DNA of 64,000 bases from Phialocephala subalpina. Lineage: Eukaryota; Ascomycota; Leotiomycetes; Helotiales; Mollisiaceae. The stretch is taken from positions 301,617 to 365,616 of the forward strand of contig FJOG01000044.1 in the NCBI GenBank assembly GCA_900073065.1, given 5' to 3'. Shown here piece after piece: positions 21,559 through 32,160 of the stretch. Position 1 is the first letter of the stretch. Each line of letters begins with the position of its first letter. The translations under genes and the position numbers were made by a program. The notes beneath the pieces are model-generated. The model searched no databases and was not told the DNA's origin. It saw only the letters and a list, made by a program, of their open reading frames with translations.

Positions 21559-23194
21559 GGAGTTTCTTCGCATTGGATAGCTCGTGTGGAGAGTTCTGCC
21601 TAAAGAGTGGAATAGGAAAGTAATCATGGTTGTCTGCTTAAGGTTGAATGGTGGTAATTATATTGATGCAGCAGGAGTTTTAAATTACAGGACTCTTTTT
21701 ACTTTAACGGTGCCTTGCCTTCGTGTTAGAACGCTTGCTTACTAAAAGAAGGAGCTTCGAAGAGGCAGCCAAAAAAAAATTGACTGCCTGTATGTCCATG
21801 GTTGGCTAATGGATGGTTTTGCGGGTAAAACCTTTCGTGAACCGGAGAAGAAGACGTGCAGAGCCGGGAATAACGTATTTCCAGATGCGAGTTGAAGAAA
21901 TATAGGATAGGATAGATCAGAACGGCAGAATATCAGCTTGTCACACTGCGATGGGCGTGCTAGTAGCTAGAGTCTCGCTGTCCACAGCCTTCTTATATTA
22001 TAAAGTCGTCAGTTGGGTAAATCTGCAGGCGCTTTTAGCCTCTGGTAATAACATGGGTCAGCGCACAGTACGAAGATCCCGCTGCTCCACATTACGAGGT
22101 CGTAATGCCCCGAAACTGCCAGCCCCTGATGCACGAAGTATAGATGCGCGACGCCTCTTGATCTAATGAGGGAAACAGGGATTTGATTGAGGGCGTTCCG
22201 TTCTTGGAAAATTGGGAAGAGAAGATTGCGCTTTCAGTTGAAAACTTGGACTGTAATTGCTCGGTTGTCCGAAGTTGCAGAACGAGTGAGGTTGACGAGC
22301 GGGCGCTTGAGGCTGAGAGCTGAAAGCTTGGACCCCCGCATTTGGTAGGTGAGGTTATATACGGTACTTCATAAGCGTGCATGCACCGGGGACTGATGCC
22401 GGTTGATCTCCGTAATGTAACGAGGTAAGCAGGGCCCAAGCGGGCAGCAATGTAGACCTGGTTGCAGTGATGCAGCCGCTCGAGAGCCCAAAAGGGAGGG
22501 CCTTCACGGCTGGACGGGATCGGTAATTGGGGTGTGTGATCGGGGTGTGAGTGACTGATAATACCTGGTAGCTGATGGTAGCTGACACCGATCTTTTTAT
22601 AAATTTTTTTTTTGGCTTTCTTTATATTTCATTAATTAAGTAATGAAATAATTAGATTGGAGAGTGCAATGAAGACGGAAGAACCCACCAGGCAAATGAA
22701 TAACAGACCCAAGAGCCACCTTGATGGCACTCCGCGTTACATGACCTGCTCCGGCAAATGTGCGGATCCACAAGCTAGAAACGAAACGGAGGCTCATCGT
22801 GGCCCGGAAAACCCCGCGATAAGACCACGCATTATAATTGGATTGATTATACTATTGTTAGACTCTCGACCTTCGCTCACCACCGACCACACTAAGCCTT
22901 ACGGATTGGGCCGTGCTGCCGATCACTACAAGATATGTCGATCCGTATAAGCTCTGACACTTCCGCGGGCTGAGACTGGGCTGGAGACGGCAAGCTTTTA
23001 GCCCATTACCAACCATCCGCCGGGAGCGCCACACATGCACGTGGACGCACTTCCCTGCATGTTTTGAACTCTATTCTATTCATTCTATTAGTCGGTGCGA
23101 AAGCCACTATTCTACGAACGAGGCAGAGCTATAGCTAGATACCAAGTCCAATAAACCAGTCTACTTTCTGAGCTTGAGGTCTATAAACTCTTTA
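21559..23194. other. no gene recognised
   Basis: Intergenic DNA leading into AT-rich island 2. The frames present are short and look random. A poly-T stretch lies near 22605. Confidence 0.35.
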
Positions 23195-24185
23195 TACCCT
23201 AAAAATTAATATTTTAACATAGAATTATTTATTATAAAAAAAAATTCTATTATAATAAAATAAAAATATTTGGAAAAAAAATATTAAATTTAATAAAATA
23301 TATATTCTTTTATATATATTTATAATTAAATTATTTATAAATAATAAAAATTTTAATTTTTAAATTAAATATAAAATTATTTTTATAAATAAAATAATTT
23401 AATTAAATAATAAGAAATTCGAATTTAAAAATAATTTTATTTATTAAAATTTAATAAAAATAAATATATAATTAAAAATATATTATAATATTTAAATATA
23501 AACTATTTATAAAAATTTGATTATTATAATAATTTATATTATTATTTTATTCTTATTATTTTTAATTCTAATTAATAATTTTCGAATTTTATTAATATTA
23601 AATATAATATAAAATTAAAATAATTTAATTATTATAAAAATCATTTGAATAATATTAATATTATCAAATTAAACTTTAAATATATTTAATAAATAAAATA
23701 TTTATATTTTTTTTAATAATATATTTTATATTATAAATTATATAAATAAATATTTATAAAATATATTTATAAATTAAATTCGAAATAATTAAAAGAAATT
23801 TAAATTTTACTCGAGATTTTATACGAGATTTATAAAGGTTATAAATATTATAAACTTATAATATTATATAATATTAATAATTTATAAACGAATAATTTAT
23901 TAATATATTATAATTATAAATAAATTAGAAATATTAAATAATAAATTAAAAATATTTAATAAATATAACTTTAAAATAAACCTTATAAATTTATATATAT
24001 TTTTCTTTTCCTTTTCTATAAAGAATTAATTTTTAGAATTTAATTATAAAAAAATTAAAATTTTATATTTTTATTTATTAATTTTTATTTATTTAATTTA
24101 ATTTAATAAAAATTATATTCTTATTATAAAATATTCAAATATTTTATTTTATTTATACTTTAGAGTATTATTTATATAGGCTATT
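23195..24185. repeat. AT-rich island 2, RIP-type
   Basis: About 1 kb of nearly pure A+T, like island 1 in base composition and word content (AATTTAAT, TATAAATA). No coding capacity. It is bounded by sharp changes to ordinary composition on both sides, as expected for an inserted element degraded by RIP. Confidence 0.8.
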
Positions 24186-24460
24186 TATACTCAAGCTAAT
24201 AGTTCTGGCAAATTGTCACATGACCCCGCGTTTGCCTACGCGACTCGCTTAAGCCTCGCGATTATTTATACTATTAAAACGCGTTCTCTTTATATACTTA
24301 AGACTAGAATTCCTTTGAACTCTCTTATCTTAGCTTAGAATTTTCGTCAATAGAGTATTTCTTGCAAGCGTCTCCCTAATATAAGACCCCTTTTATAAGA
24401 CTCGTCATAAAAGCATCTAAATTAATTTTGGTTACACTGGGAAAGCCTCAAGTTATACCT

Positions 24461-25080
24461 TCACGATTCTTCGACAAGCCTACTAAGCAACTCCACCATG
24501 TCAGTGTTATGAAATGCCATCGCCACTTGCAGAGCTTCGTTTCCATGGCTACGAATGTCAACCCCACGATCAATCAATAGCTCCACCAAACTTTTGCTGT
24601 CGTTGGTCCTTTGAAGGGATGGATTTGTCCGACCAGGCCAAGTTTGCTGCCTAGCACCTGCCCGAAGGGATTGGAAGTTGCTAGATTTGCTTTCCTCATG
24701 AAAAATATTGGATCTATGGCCTCCTGTGGATACCTGAAGGAATGTTGGTTGTCATAGCAGATTTTCCCCTCGATAGACGCCCAGCTCCACGATGGAGAGC
24801 CATTAAGATTTGGGATAGCTTCTTCATTTCTTATGGCTAAATTGTCTCTCGCAACGCTCCACAGCAGACTTCTAATGAATATTGTGGGATGGCCATACCA
24901 CAGTCCTGCAATATATTTAAATCCGGTTAACTCCCGGACCGAGCGCGCTAATCCGAACAAGCCCGGAAGAAGGTCGGTGTTGTAAGTGATATGTCGGCTT
25001 GGGTAAGCCGCCACCAAGTTGTACCAACCAGTATAAACGGAACCAGCGAGGATGAGATTAGAGTCTGCCTTTCTTGGTAA
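24461..25080 (-). pseudogene. HET-domain/ankyrin relic
   Basis: From about 25080 downward the strand reads ADSNLILAGSVYTGWYNLV, then AAYPSRHITYNTDLLPGLFG, LWYGHPTIFIRSLLW, SPSWSWASIEGKI and NPFGQVLGSKLGLVGQI. This is the conserved C-terminal part of heterokaryon-incompatibility (HET) proteins, including the PSWSWAS hallmark. After a frame change near 24595, the strand continues SLVELLIDRGVDIRSHGNEA and MVELLSRLVEES-stop (stop at 24461), an ankyrin repeat. The N-terminal HET core is not found upstream in any frame. So this is the tail of a HET-ankyrin allorecognition gene that has lost its catalytic end and its frame, next to AT-rich island 2. Confidence 0.65.
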
Positions 25081-25364
25081 GCAAAAGCAATCCAGTTTTT
25101 ACTCGTGTACCGTATAGAACGGCTTAGAGAGAAGATGAATAGGTTTCCAGAATCGTATTTGGGAAGTGTGGATCCGAAGGCCAAGTGGCGGTACCAGAAT
25201 TTTGGTAGGCTGGAATGCGAAAGCTTGTGTAGGTCCCGAGAAGTCATGACGCTTATATCGAGGACCCCAGACTCGGGATCCCGACGACAACCCCCAACAT
25301 ATTCTCAAACTCCAGCTCTTAATCGAAAACCTTGAACTTCAAAAATCTCCATATGATTGCTGAA

Positions 25365-25830
25365 CAATCCATCAAACATCCAACTTCTCCTTCACCCCCT
25401 CCCATTTCGCCTACACTTCATAAACCTTCTACTCCTTCCTCCTCGCACACATAACCAAATACCCTACCTCCAACACCCCATACCCACCACACCCCACACC
25501 AACCCCATAACTCATCGACGAAACCCCAACCGTCCCAGCAAAATCCCTCCCACCCCCTCCCAAAACACAAACTCAAACACTCCCTCAACAACCACATACC
25601 TACCACCATCATCAAACCTTCCTCGCCAACACCTAGTACGGAAAGTTGAGGTTGAATTTCACCTCGATCAAAAATTACAAGCATGATTTAAAATGGGAGA
25701 GTCGGTGGTAATAAATCTTTTGTAGGTCGTGGTGCGGATAGATAGATAGTGAGAAGCAGGAGAACGAAGAGGGAGATGATGAAGATGTCGTATAGTTCAA
25801 GTAGTATTAGCCAGGGAAATTGGGTGTGGA
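25365..25830 (-). pseudogene. decayed membrane-protein gene
   Basis: The minus strand has one good membrane helix with polar flanks (PWLILLELYDIFIISLFVLL, then LTIYLSAPRPTKDLLPPTLP) ending in a stop. Further down, other frames give RYVVVEGVFEFVFWEGVG and SSMSYGVGVGCGGYGVLEVG, ending in a charged tail (KWEGVKEKLDV) that contains two TAG stops. Both stops stand where TGG would fit, again CpA to TpA on the opposite strand. Several frame changes are needed, so the gene is not functional as read. The identification as a former polytopic membrane protein is an inference. Confidence 0.3.
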
Positions 25831-25839
25831 TTTACGTCC

Positions 25840-26820
25840 TTGTATCTTGTAGGGTTGAAATCAGTATAGGAAATTGAATAATACTCAATAACAAAAATGA
25901 GTCAAAGTTATTCTATTTATGAGTAACTTAAGTATTGCTTTTATTTTATTTAATAATAATTATTACTATTCAATAGGTTATTGAATAATATCTTAGTTGC
26001 ACTCTCAAACAACAGAATCGGCATTTCCGTATTTCGTTCTCATCTTAGTATAGTACAGTAAGAGTCGAAATCGGTATCAGTTTCGGACATTGATGATTGT
26101 TGATTAGGCCCCACATTCTGCTGAGCTAGTCTGACTGTAGCTTAGTTTAAGCTCCCCACCCGGAATAAAGAACATGATCGTGGACTGCGCACACAATCAG
26201 TCTGGAGTCGATTGCAGCACGTGATACTAGCCCAAAATCTGCTAAGATGTGAGTTGTGGCCTTGCGAAAGCTTATGCCTGAGGAGCAGAAGTCGACCTTT
26301 TAGAACAAACTAGCCCTGAACTACAACCCTTACGGTACCCCTTTTTCCCTCCCATGAGTAAGCCGCCCGAATTATAGTAAGGCTCCGCCACTCGCTATAT
26401 CAACGAAGAATTGTCAAGGGTTGGGTCTATGAAACGGGACAACTGAATTATATTTCTATTTGCAAAGTACCTATGCCACCATGTCATCCTCATCAACAGC
26501 CCAGCCTCGCGAAACGTGACCGCCCGGACTCAATACTGCAATTGTTATCTAATCTCACGTTCATGTGAGACCCCTAGTCTCGAAAAAACCCAGGTTCCGT
26601 CCTTCATTTCGTCCCTACGCTTCTCATGGGAGATAGCAGGGAACTTGATTAAAGATTGCCAATGTAGTCCGAAATTTAGGTTTATACGCCATTACGTCAT
26701 ATTATCCTAGGGTAATACGAATTCCAATCAGGCCGTTCATCGCACTAACGTGCATGGCTTCCTCCCAAGCCCAGACTTGATCATACTCCGTTTCACCAAC
26801 TTCTCCCCAGGAACAACACA
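25840..26820. other. no gene recognised
   Basis: Moderately A+T-rich near 25880-26000, otherwise ordinary composition. No gene supported. The last 100 bases form the likely promoter and leader of the hydrolase at 26821. Confidence 0.35.
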
Positions 26821-27669
26821 ATGTCCTCCCAAGAATCCAGCCCCAAGGAGGCAAACCTAGAAATCTCTTACACCCGCCTATCCCCCCCGCCAGACCCCAA
26901 TGGCAAGGACCCATCCCATGCCCCCATTGTCTTCCTCCATGGCCTTTCAACCTGCCACATGGAATTCTCCCACACCACCCCTTTCCTCTCCAAGGACTAC
27001 GATCTCATCCTCGTCGACCTACCAGGGCACTCGGGGTCCAGGGACATCCTCCCCTTCACCCTCGACAACGCGGTCAACGCGCTCTCCCATCTCGTCTCGA
27101 CCAAAGTCGCGGGCGGCAGGGCGCACGTCGTCGGCCTGTCGCTCGGCGGCGTCGTCGCGCTGGAGCTCGCGCGACGGCGTCCGGAGCTGGTGCTCAGCCT
27201 GTTCTGCACCGGGTGCGCGCCGCTGAGCGGGTACAGGAAATGGTTCATCTCGCGCTCGCGCCTGATGGGCGGGATCGAGATCCTGTCGGGCAAGCTGACT
27301 ACCGAGCGGATGTTCTGGTCTTATATCGGCGTGGAGCCGTTTCCGCGGCTCAGGGCGGAGATGCGGAGGAACCATTCCATGGAGCTGCTGAGGTCGGGGT
27401 ACGGCGCGTGTACTGAGATGACCATAGAGAAGGTTGCTGAGATCCGGGGCGTGAGGATCGCGATCGTGGCAGGCGGGAAGAAGGATAGTGTTGAGCAGAC
27501 GAGGGAAACGGGGAAGGTGCTCGCGAACGCGAATCCGGAGTGCAAGGCATTCGTGGTGAGGGACGCAGTTCACTTGTGGGACTTGCAACTCCCAGAACTG
27601 TTCGCCCAAGGCGTAAGGGCCTGGGTCGAGGGAAGTGAAATGCCAAAGGAATTCGAACTGCTAAAATGA
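26821..27669 (+). CDS. alpha/beta hydrolase
   Basis: Single exon, 282 residues. Motifs in order: oxyanion-hole FLHG at 38-41, VDLPGHSGS at 65-73, nucleophile elbow GLSLGG with Ser107, a probable acid Asp222 (GGKKDS) and catalytic His251 (DAVHLWDLQ). Length and order fit the classical alpha/beta-hydrolase family (AB hydrolase 1) of esterases, epoxide hydrolases and C-C hydrolases; the specific reaction is not readable. No signal peptide, so the protein is probably cytosolic. The middle of the gene (27060-27250) is clearly richer in G+C than neighbours, which produces long meaningless frames on the opposite strand. It is convergent with the M16 protease gene. Confidence 0.85.
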   Translation: MSSQESSPKEANLEISYTRLSPPPDPNGKDPSHAPIVFLHGLSTCHMEFSHTTPFLSKDYDLILVDLPGHSGSRDILPFTLDNAVNALSHLVSTKVAGGRAHVVGLSLGGVVALELARRRPELVLSLFCTGCAPLSGYRKWFISRSRLMGGIEILSGKLTTERMFWSYIGVEPFPRLRAEMRRNHSMELLRSGYGACTEMTIEKVAEIRGVRIAIVAGGKKDSVEQTRETGKVLANANPECKAFVVRDAVHLWDLQLPELFAQGVRAWVEGSEMPKEFELLK

Positions 27670-27885
27670 CAGGTGAGAAACGACGGTCTCAAAACATGCA
27701 GGTGCACTTGCACTGTATTTAAATCAAGGAAACCACAAGCATAAACCTCGGATGATGGTTAGGCGAGGAAAGATGGTCTATGCCTGTATTGCTCTATCAA
27801 ATATCGCTTTTGTGTAAGTGGTAACTCTGAAGAACACTTAATGTAGACTCATCTCCATCCCATTTCCTCTTACTTCCCCCGCAAT

Positions 27886-30800
27886 CTAATCCTCCTCAGA
27901 ATCCTCACCACTCTCACCCTCACTCCCATCCTCCGTCTCCTCTTCCTCATCATCTTGACCTTCATCCTCATCCGCCTCCAACCCATAACTCTCCTGGAAA
28001 GCACTCAGAGGTTGGACTTGAGTCTTGAATCCCAATTCCTTGAAGCCTTTGACGATTCCCTGTTTACGAACATTAGCAATTTATCCTAAGACAAATGGAT
28101 AGGATGAACTAACCTCTTCCATAATTGGCGCGCAGGTAACAACGACGTTGGACTTTCCAGGCGTGAAAGCGGGCATCAACACCTCCAACATAACCTTCTT
28201 AATTTCATCCACCGTAACATTCCTCACCGCGCTCAAAAGCTTCTGGTTATACTCCTCGTCCACCTGTCTAATAACACTATTCACGAAGTGGAATTGCCCG
28301 GCAGCAGCCATCGTAGTTTGCTCATCAGCGAATGTAACCACAATACCCGAGATCGCACCTTCTAGAGCTGGAGTCTCGAATTTGGAGGTGCCGTCGATGT
28401 ATGACTGCAAGATTGCTTTGCCGGCAGCAAAAGCTCGGTAGGCGTCTGGAGAGCGGTAGACTGAGAATTGGATGAAGCCGCCGTCGGAGTCGCGCTTGAA
28501 GTTTGCACCGTATGCCAGGCCCTTTCCACGGATGGCAGTCCAGAGAGGACCTTCGACGGCTTCGAGGAAGGAGATCGCGACCAGGAGTGCAGGGACGACG
28601 GGATCTGTTGGTGATGTGGGACCTTTTGCGGATGAGATACAGAACGAGGAGTCAACTGTGGGCATGGGGATTACGACCGTGCCGTAGTTGCCTGGTTCTT
28701 TGCCATCTGGTGAGAGGCGTTGGGACATCTTGACGATAGGGTGGAGTGATTCCTTTGTATCGAGGCCGGAGAGGAGAGGTTGCCACGCGTCGACTGGCGA
28801 AGGGAGTTTCTCGAGGTTGGCAATAACGAGGGCGCGCATATTGTTGAATGTGAAGAGGGACTTTCGAAGCTCTTCCAACCACGAGAGCACGGTCTTTGGC
28901 TTCTTGGCGAGAAGTTTCTTCAGACGCTTCATGTACACGGCCTTAACCAAGGTACCTCGAGCCTTGAACAGAGAATCCTTGTCGAGGTGGATCATAGCAT
29001 CAACAGCGTACATCATTGTGTTGCCATTTCGCTTGCTCTCGGGAATTTCGGCTAGCATCTTCGCCATGCCAGCATTCAGTCTCGTCTCGTCGAAGATGCT
29101 GTCGAACATCATTGTTCGGATCCATTTGATCGCGGTGGCGTACTTCTCAGGCTCGATTTGGAACTGTATGACGAGTCCTTCAGGATCAGAAAGACGAGAA
29201 CCACCGTTCATGGCGTAGCTGATGGTGTCCTGCTCTAGTTTCGTGACCACCTCTTCAAACTCTACTCTCTTACCATCTTGTATGATAGGGGTGTTGAAGA
29301 AGTTGTCGATAAACAGTGGCAAGAGCGGTCGGTACTCAGTCTTGATCTGAGAAGTCCCGATTAGCACGTAGAGATGAACGAAGTTCGTTGGGACATGCTC
29401 GAATTGGATAAAGAGGGGTAGGTCGGTCTTTGCTGAGTCGACAATCTTCTGAATCTCGTTCGATGGCGTGCCTAGCTTCTTAGCTAGACCAGAGCGCGCA
29501 CTAGTAGAATTGATGAAGTGGATAGAGTCAACTCCAGGTACAGGCCACTTCTGGAGGACTGATGTGGGGATGTCGACATCGTTCTTAGCAATGGCAGCCT
29601 TGAGCTTGTCGGCAAGTTTCTTCAGACCTTCTTCACCCAATTCCTTCTTTCTCGCAGCTATCCGAGCTTCTTCATCGGCTTTGATCTTCTCCGCCATCTC
29701 CTTCGAGGGTGTTCCGAGTAAAGAAATGTGAGGAGCATCTACCATCCACTTCTTTAGGAAAGCTCTCCATTCTTCATCGGACCAGCTCTCCAACGTATCA
29801 TACTCGCTAATAGTACCTAGATCCTTCAAAGTGGACCCATCTCTCTTTCCGAAGAGGAAATCATTGATGATCCCAGTGGCGTAGAAGCTCGACGAGCTTT
29901 CAGCCTGGAACTTAAGCTGCCGGCGTTCTCTCCGAACGCAATCCTTCATGTAATTCATATCCAGTGGCTTGGAGGCGACTTCATTCAGTAGTTCAAAAAC
30001 TCGTTTCTCGACATGTGCGAGCTTTTCAGTCGCGACACCAGCTGGTTGCAACCAAATGACGGTGTTCGGTCGCGCATCCCAGTAGTATCCGATCTGACTT
30101 GCAAGCTCTTCCTTCTCGACCATGACATTCTCAAGAATGGACACAGAGGAGCCGGCAAGATAGGTGAGGAGTACATTCAAGGCGGCGGTCAGGACAGGAT
30201 CGTTACAATCAGGACCAAACATCCCGATTGAGATGTCTCCCATCGATTCATCCTCCTCGGGGAAGTAGACTGTCTGAACAATAGTCTCTTTGATCGCAGG
30301 AGGTTGTGGCGATTCAACCCACGGACGCTTGAAGGGTGCATTTGGTGGAGGAATGTCATCCAGAATGGTTTCCTCGAAGTCGTCCAAGATCTGAAGCAGG
30401 TGGTCTTCATCAACTTCTCCAACAAGAACAAGGCATAAGTTCTTAGGTTGGTACATCTCCTTGTGGAATGCGCGGATTCGTTCGGCGGTCAACACACGCA
30501 AGTTCTCCATGAGTCCACCCGTCTCGTACCGGAATCCAACATCCTTGGGATACAGAAGTCTCCGGGCCGTGATATCCATAATTTCGCCACCCGAGTTCTG
30601 AACGCCTTGCATCTCGGAATACACGACTCCAGCATCGTTTCCTTCGCCATCGATATGGTGAACCTCGGTGTAGCATCCTTCGTCTGTCAATGTTGGGACA
30701 ATCACGTGCTCTAGGTAGACTGGGAGGATCTGTGCAAAGCCTTCCCAGCCAGCAGTGTCTAGTGTGTATGCCGTATGATCGGTTGCTGTCCATGCGTTGG

Positions 30801-31083
30801 TGTTGGAGTAGGCTCTCGAAGCAAGCTTGTCAAGAAGACCCTTGTACTGGTAGCTCTTTGATCCCATGAAGATCAAATGCTCAAGCGTGTGAGGTGATCC
30901 CGAATCATCAAAGATCTCAGTCGCTAAGGTGAAGTAACCTTGGACTTTGGGTCCCTTCTGGTCAGCGACCACCACATGCATCCCCGTTCGTTCGGAGACA
31001 TATTGCGAGATAGATACAGGGGCATAGTCGGTGTGGAAGCGTTGGATGGTCTTGAAGTGGGTCTTTCTTGTCTGGCTAGGCAT
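27886..31083 (-). CDS. M16C zinc metalloprotease
   Basis: Two exons, 31083-28114 and 28059-27886, with a 54-nt intron; about 1047 residues. The inverted zinc motif HTLEH is at 65-69, with a further acidic ligand expected about 80 residues on (Glu148 or Glu157 in DGEGNDAGVVYSEMQ). The length and fourfold M16 repeat layout match the M16C family. The closest type I can name is yeast YOL098C (SDD3)-like rather than the mitochondrial presequence protease Cym1, as there is no clear targeting peptide. The short second exon adds GIVKGFKELGFKTQVQPL and a strongly acidic tail of alternating Glu, Asp and Ser. The role is peptide degradation; the exact substrates are unknown. Confidence 0.85.
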
Positions 31084-31413
31084 GGTGAAGGATTGAGCTT
31101 GCTGAATAAGTAATCTGATTGGCGAAGAGACTTGATCTATCCTAGATGTTGGAAAGAGGAGTTAGTATGTTGCGATATATTATTGGCGTAGTGTGGAGGC
31201 AACCGTCGACGTCGAAGCGGACTGTATCGATGGAGAAGATGAGGTTCTGTGAAAGATATAGAGACCAAGGATAGTTTGCCACTGTGACTTAGTGGCTCAG
31301 GTCTGGGTTGAACCTGTTTGAGTCTCGGAGCAGGCTTGACACTATTGGAGTACGCCTTGCGAAACCAAAGCATACGTGGAACATTTAAAGCAAGAAGTAG
31401 CACGTGACTTGTG

Positions 31414-31560
31414 TTACTCCAGTCTGTCCTTCTGACCACGCTGACGAGGTGAAAGCATCGCGTACCATTTGTCATCGGCCACTTGGTATAGAGTGATCGC
31501 AAGCAATGGTATCAAGACAGCCAGAATACTCGATGTTCTGAATGCCAAGTACCCCGCCAT
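31414..31560 (-). CDS. tiny single-pass membrane protein
   Basis: 48 residues starting MAGYLAFRTSSILAVLIPLL, with one membrane segment near the N-terminus and a short basic tail (MLSPRQRGQKDRLE). It lies between the M16 protease and the ZW10-type gene. The hydrophobic-then-basic layout resembles small mitochondrial or ER membrane proteins, but I recognise no family. The frame is open upstream, so the start is a best guess. Confidence 0.35.
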   Translation of the reverse strand: MAGYLAFRTSSILAVLIPLLAITLYQVADDKWYAMLSPRQRGQKDRLE

Positions 31561-32160
31561 GATGGACCCCGCCTTCTGGTGAATGGGGTCTGTGTTGATC
31601 GTGGAGGAGAGGAGTGGAGGAGGGTCTCCAAAATGGAATAATGTGAAGGTAGAAGAGTTTACATTGCCATACCTTGGACGGAAGGGAGCCTGTAGAGGAC
31701 GATATCCTGCAGCCTTACGCGCAAATGCAAGATGACTCAAAACGAAGTTCAGCTCGCCAGAGAAAGGAGTTTGCAGCGGATTCGCACGCAAACAAAGCCA
31801 CGATTCGAATATCCGAGAGGTTTGAAGGTGAATGAGCTCGATAGATGTCCAACAAGGTCCGCGACTTGATATGGAAAAAGGCCGCAGCCGGAAAAGGACG
31901 AGAATCGAGAGGGGAATGTGATTGGCGATTTGCCGCCGGTGCTTCCTCCAGCGTTTGTCGGCCGCGCAGCTCCCAAATGTCACGCGGCCGCATTTTCCGC
32001 ATGCTGGTCATTGCCAAGTTGCAGCTTCGAAAACAAGCCGGTCAACACCACATACTCTTGAAGCTTTCAATGTCCAGTATGCTTCTCACAATTGCACGGC
32101 GTCAAATCCACGAATGCTGCCAACCTTGATTCCTCAACTGCACAGCCGCATCCCGCCAAA

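Noticed and set aside
25357..25686. 109-codon plus-strand frame rich in Pro, Thr and Asn
   Set aside because: Low-complexity complement of the decayed membrane-protein gene; no start context or family match.
27019..27609. 196-codon open frame on the minus strand
   Set aside because: Antisense to the G+C-rich hydrolase at 26821; the high G+C removes stops by chance.
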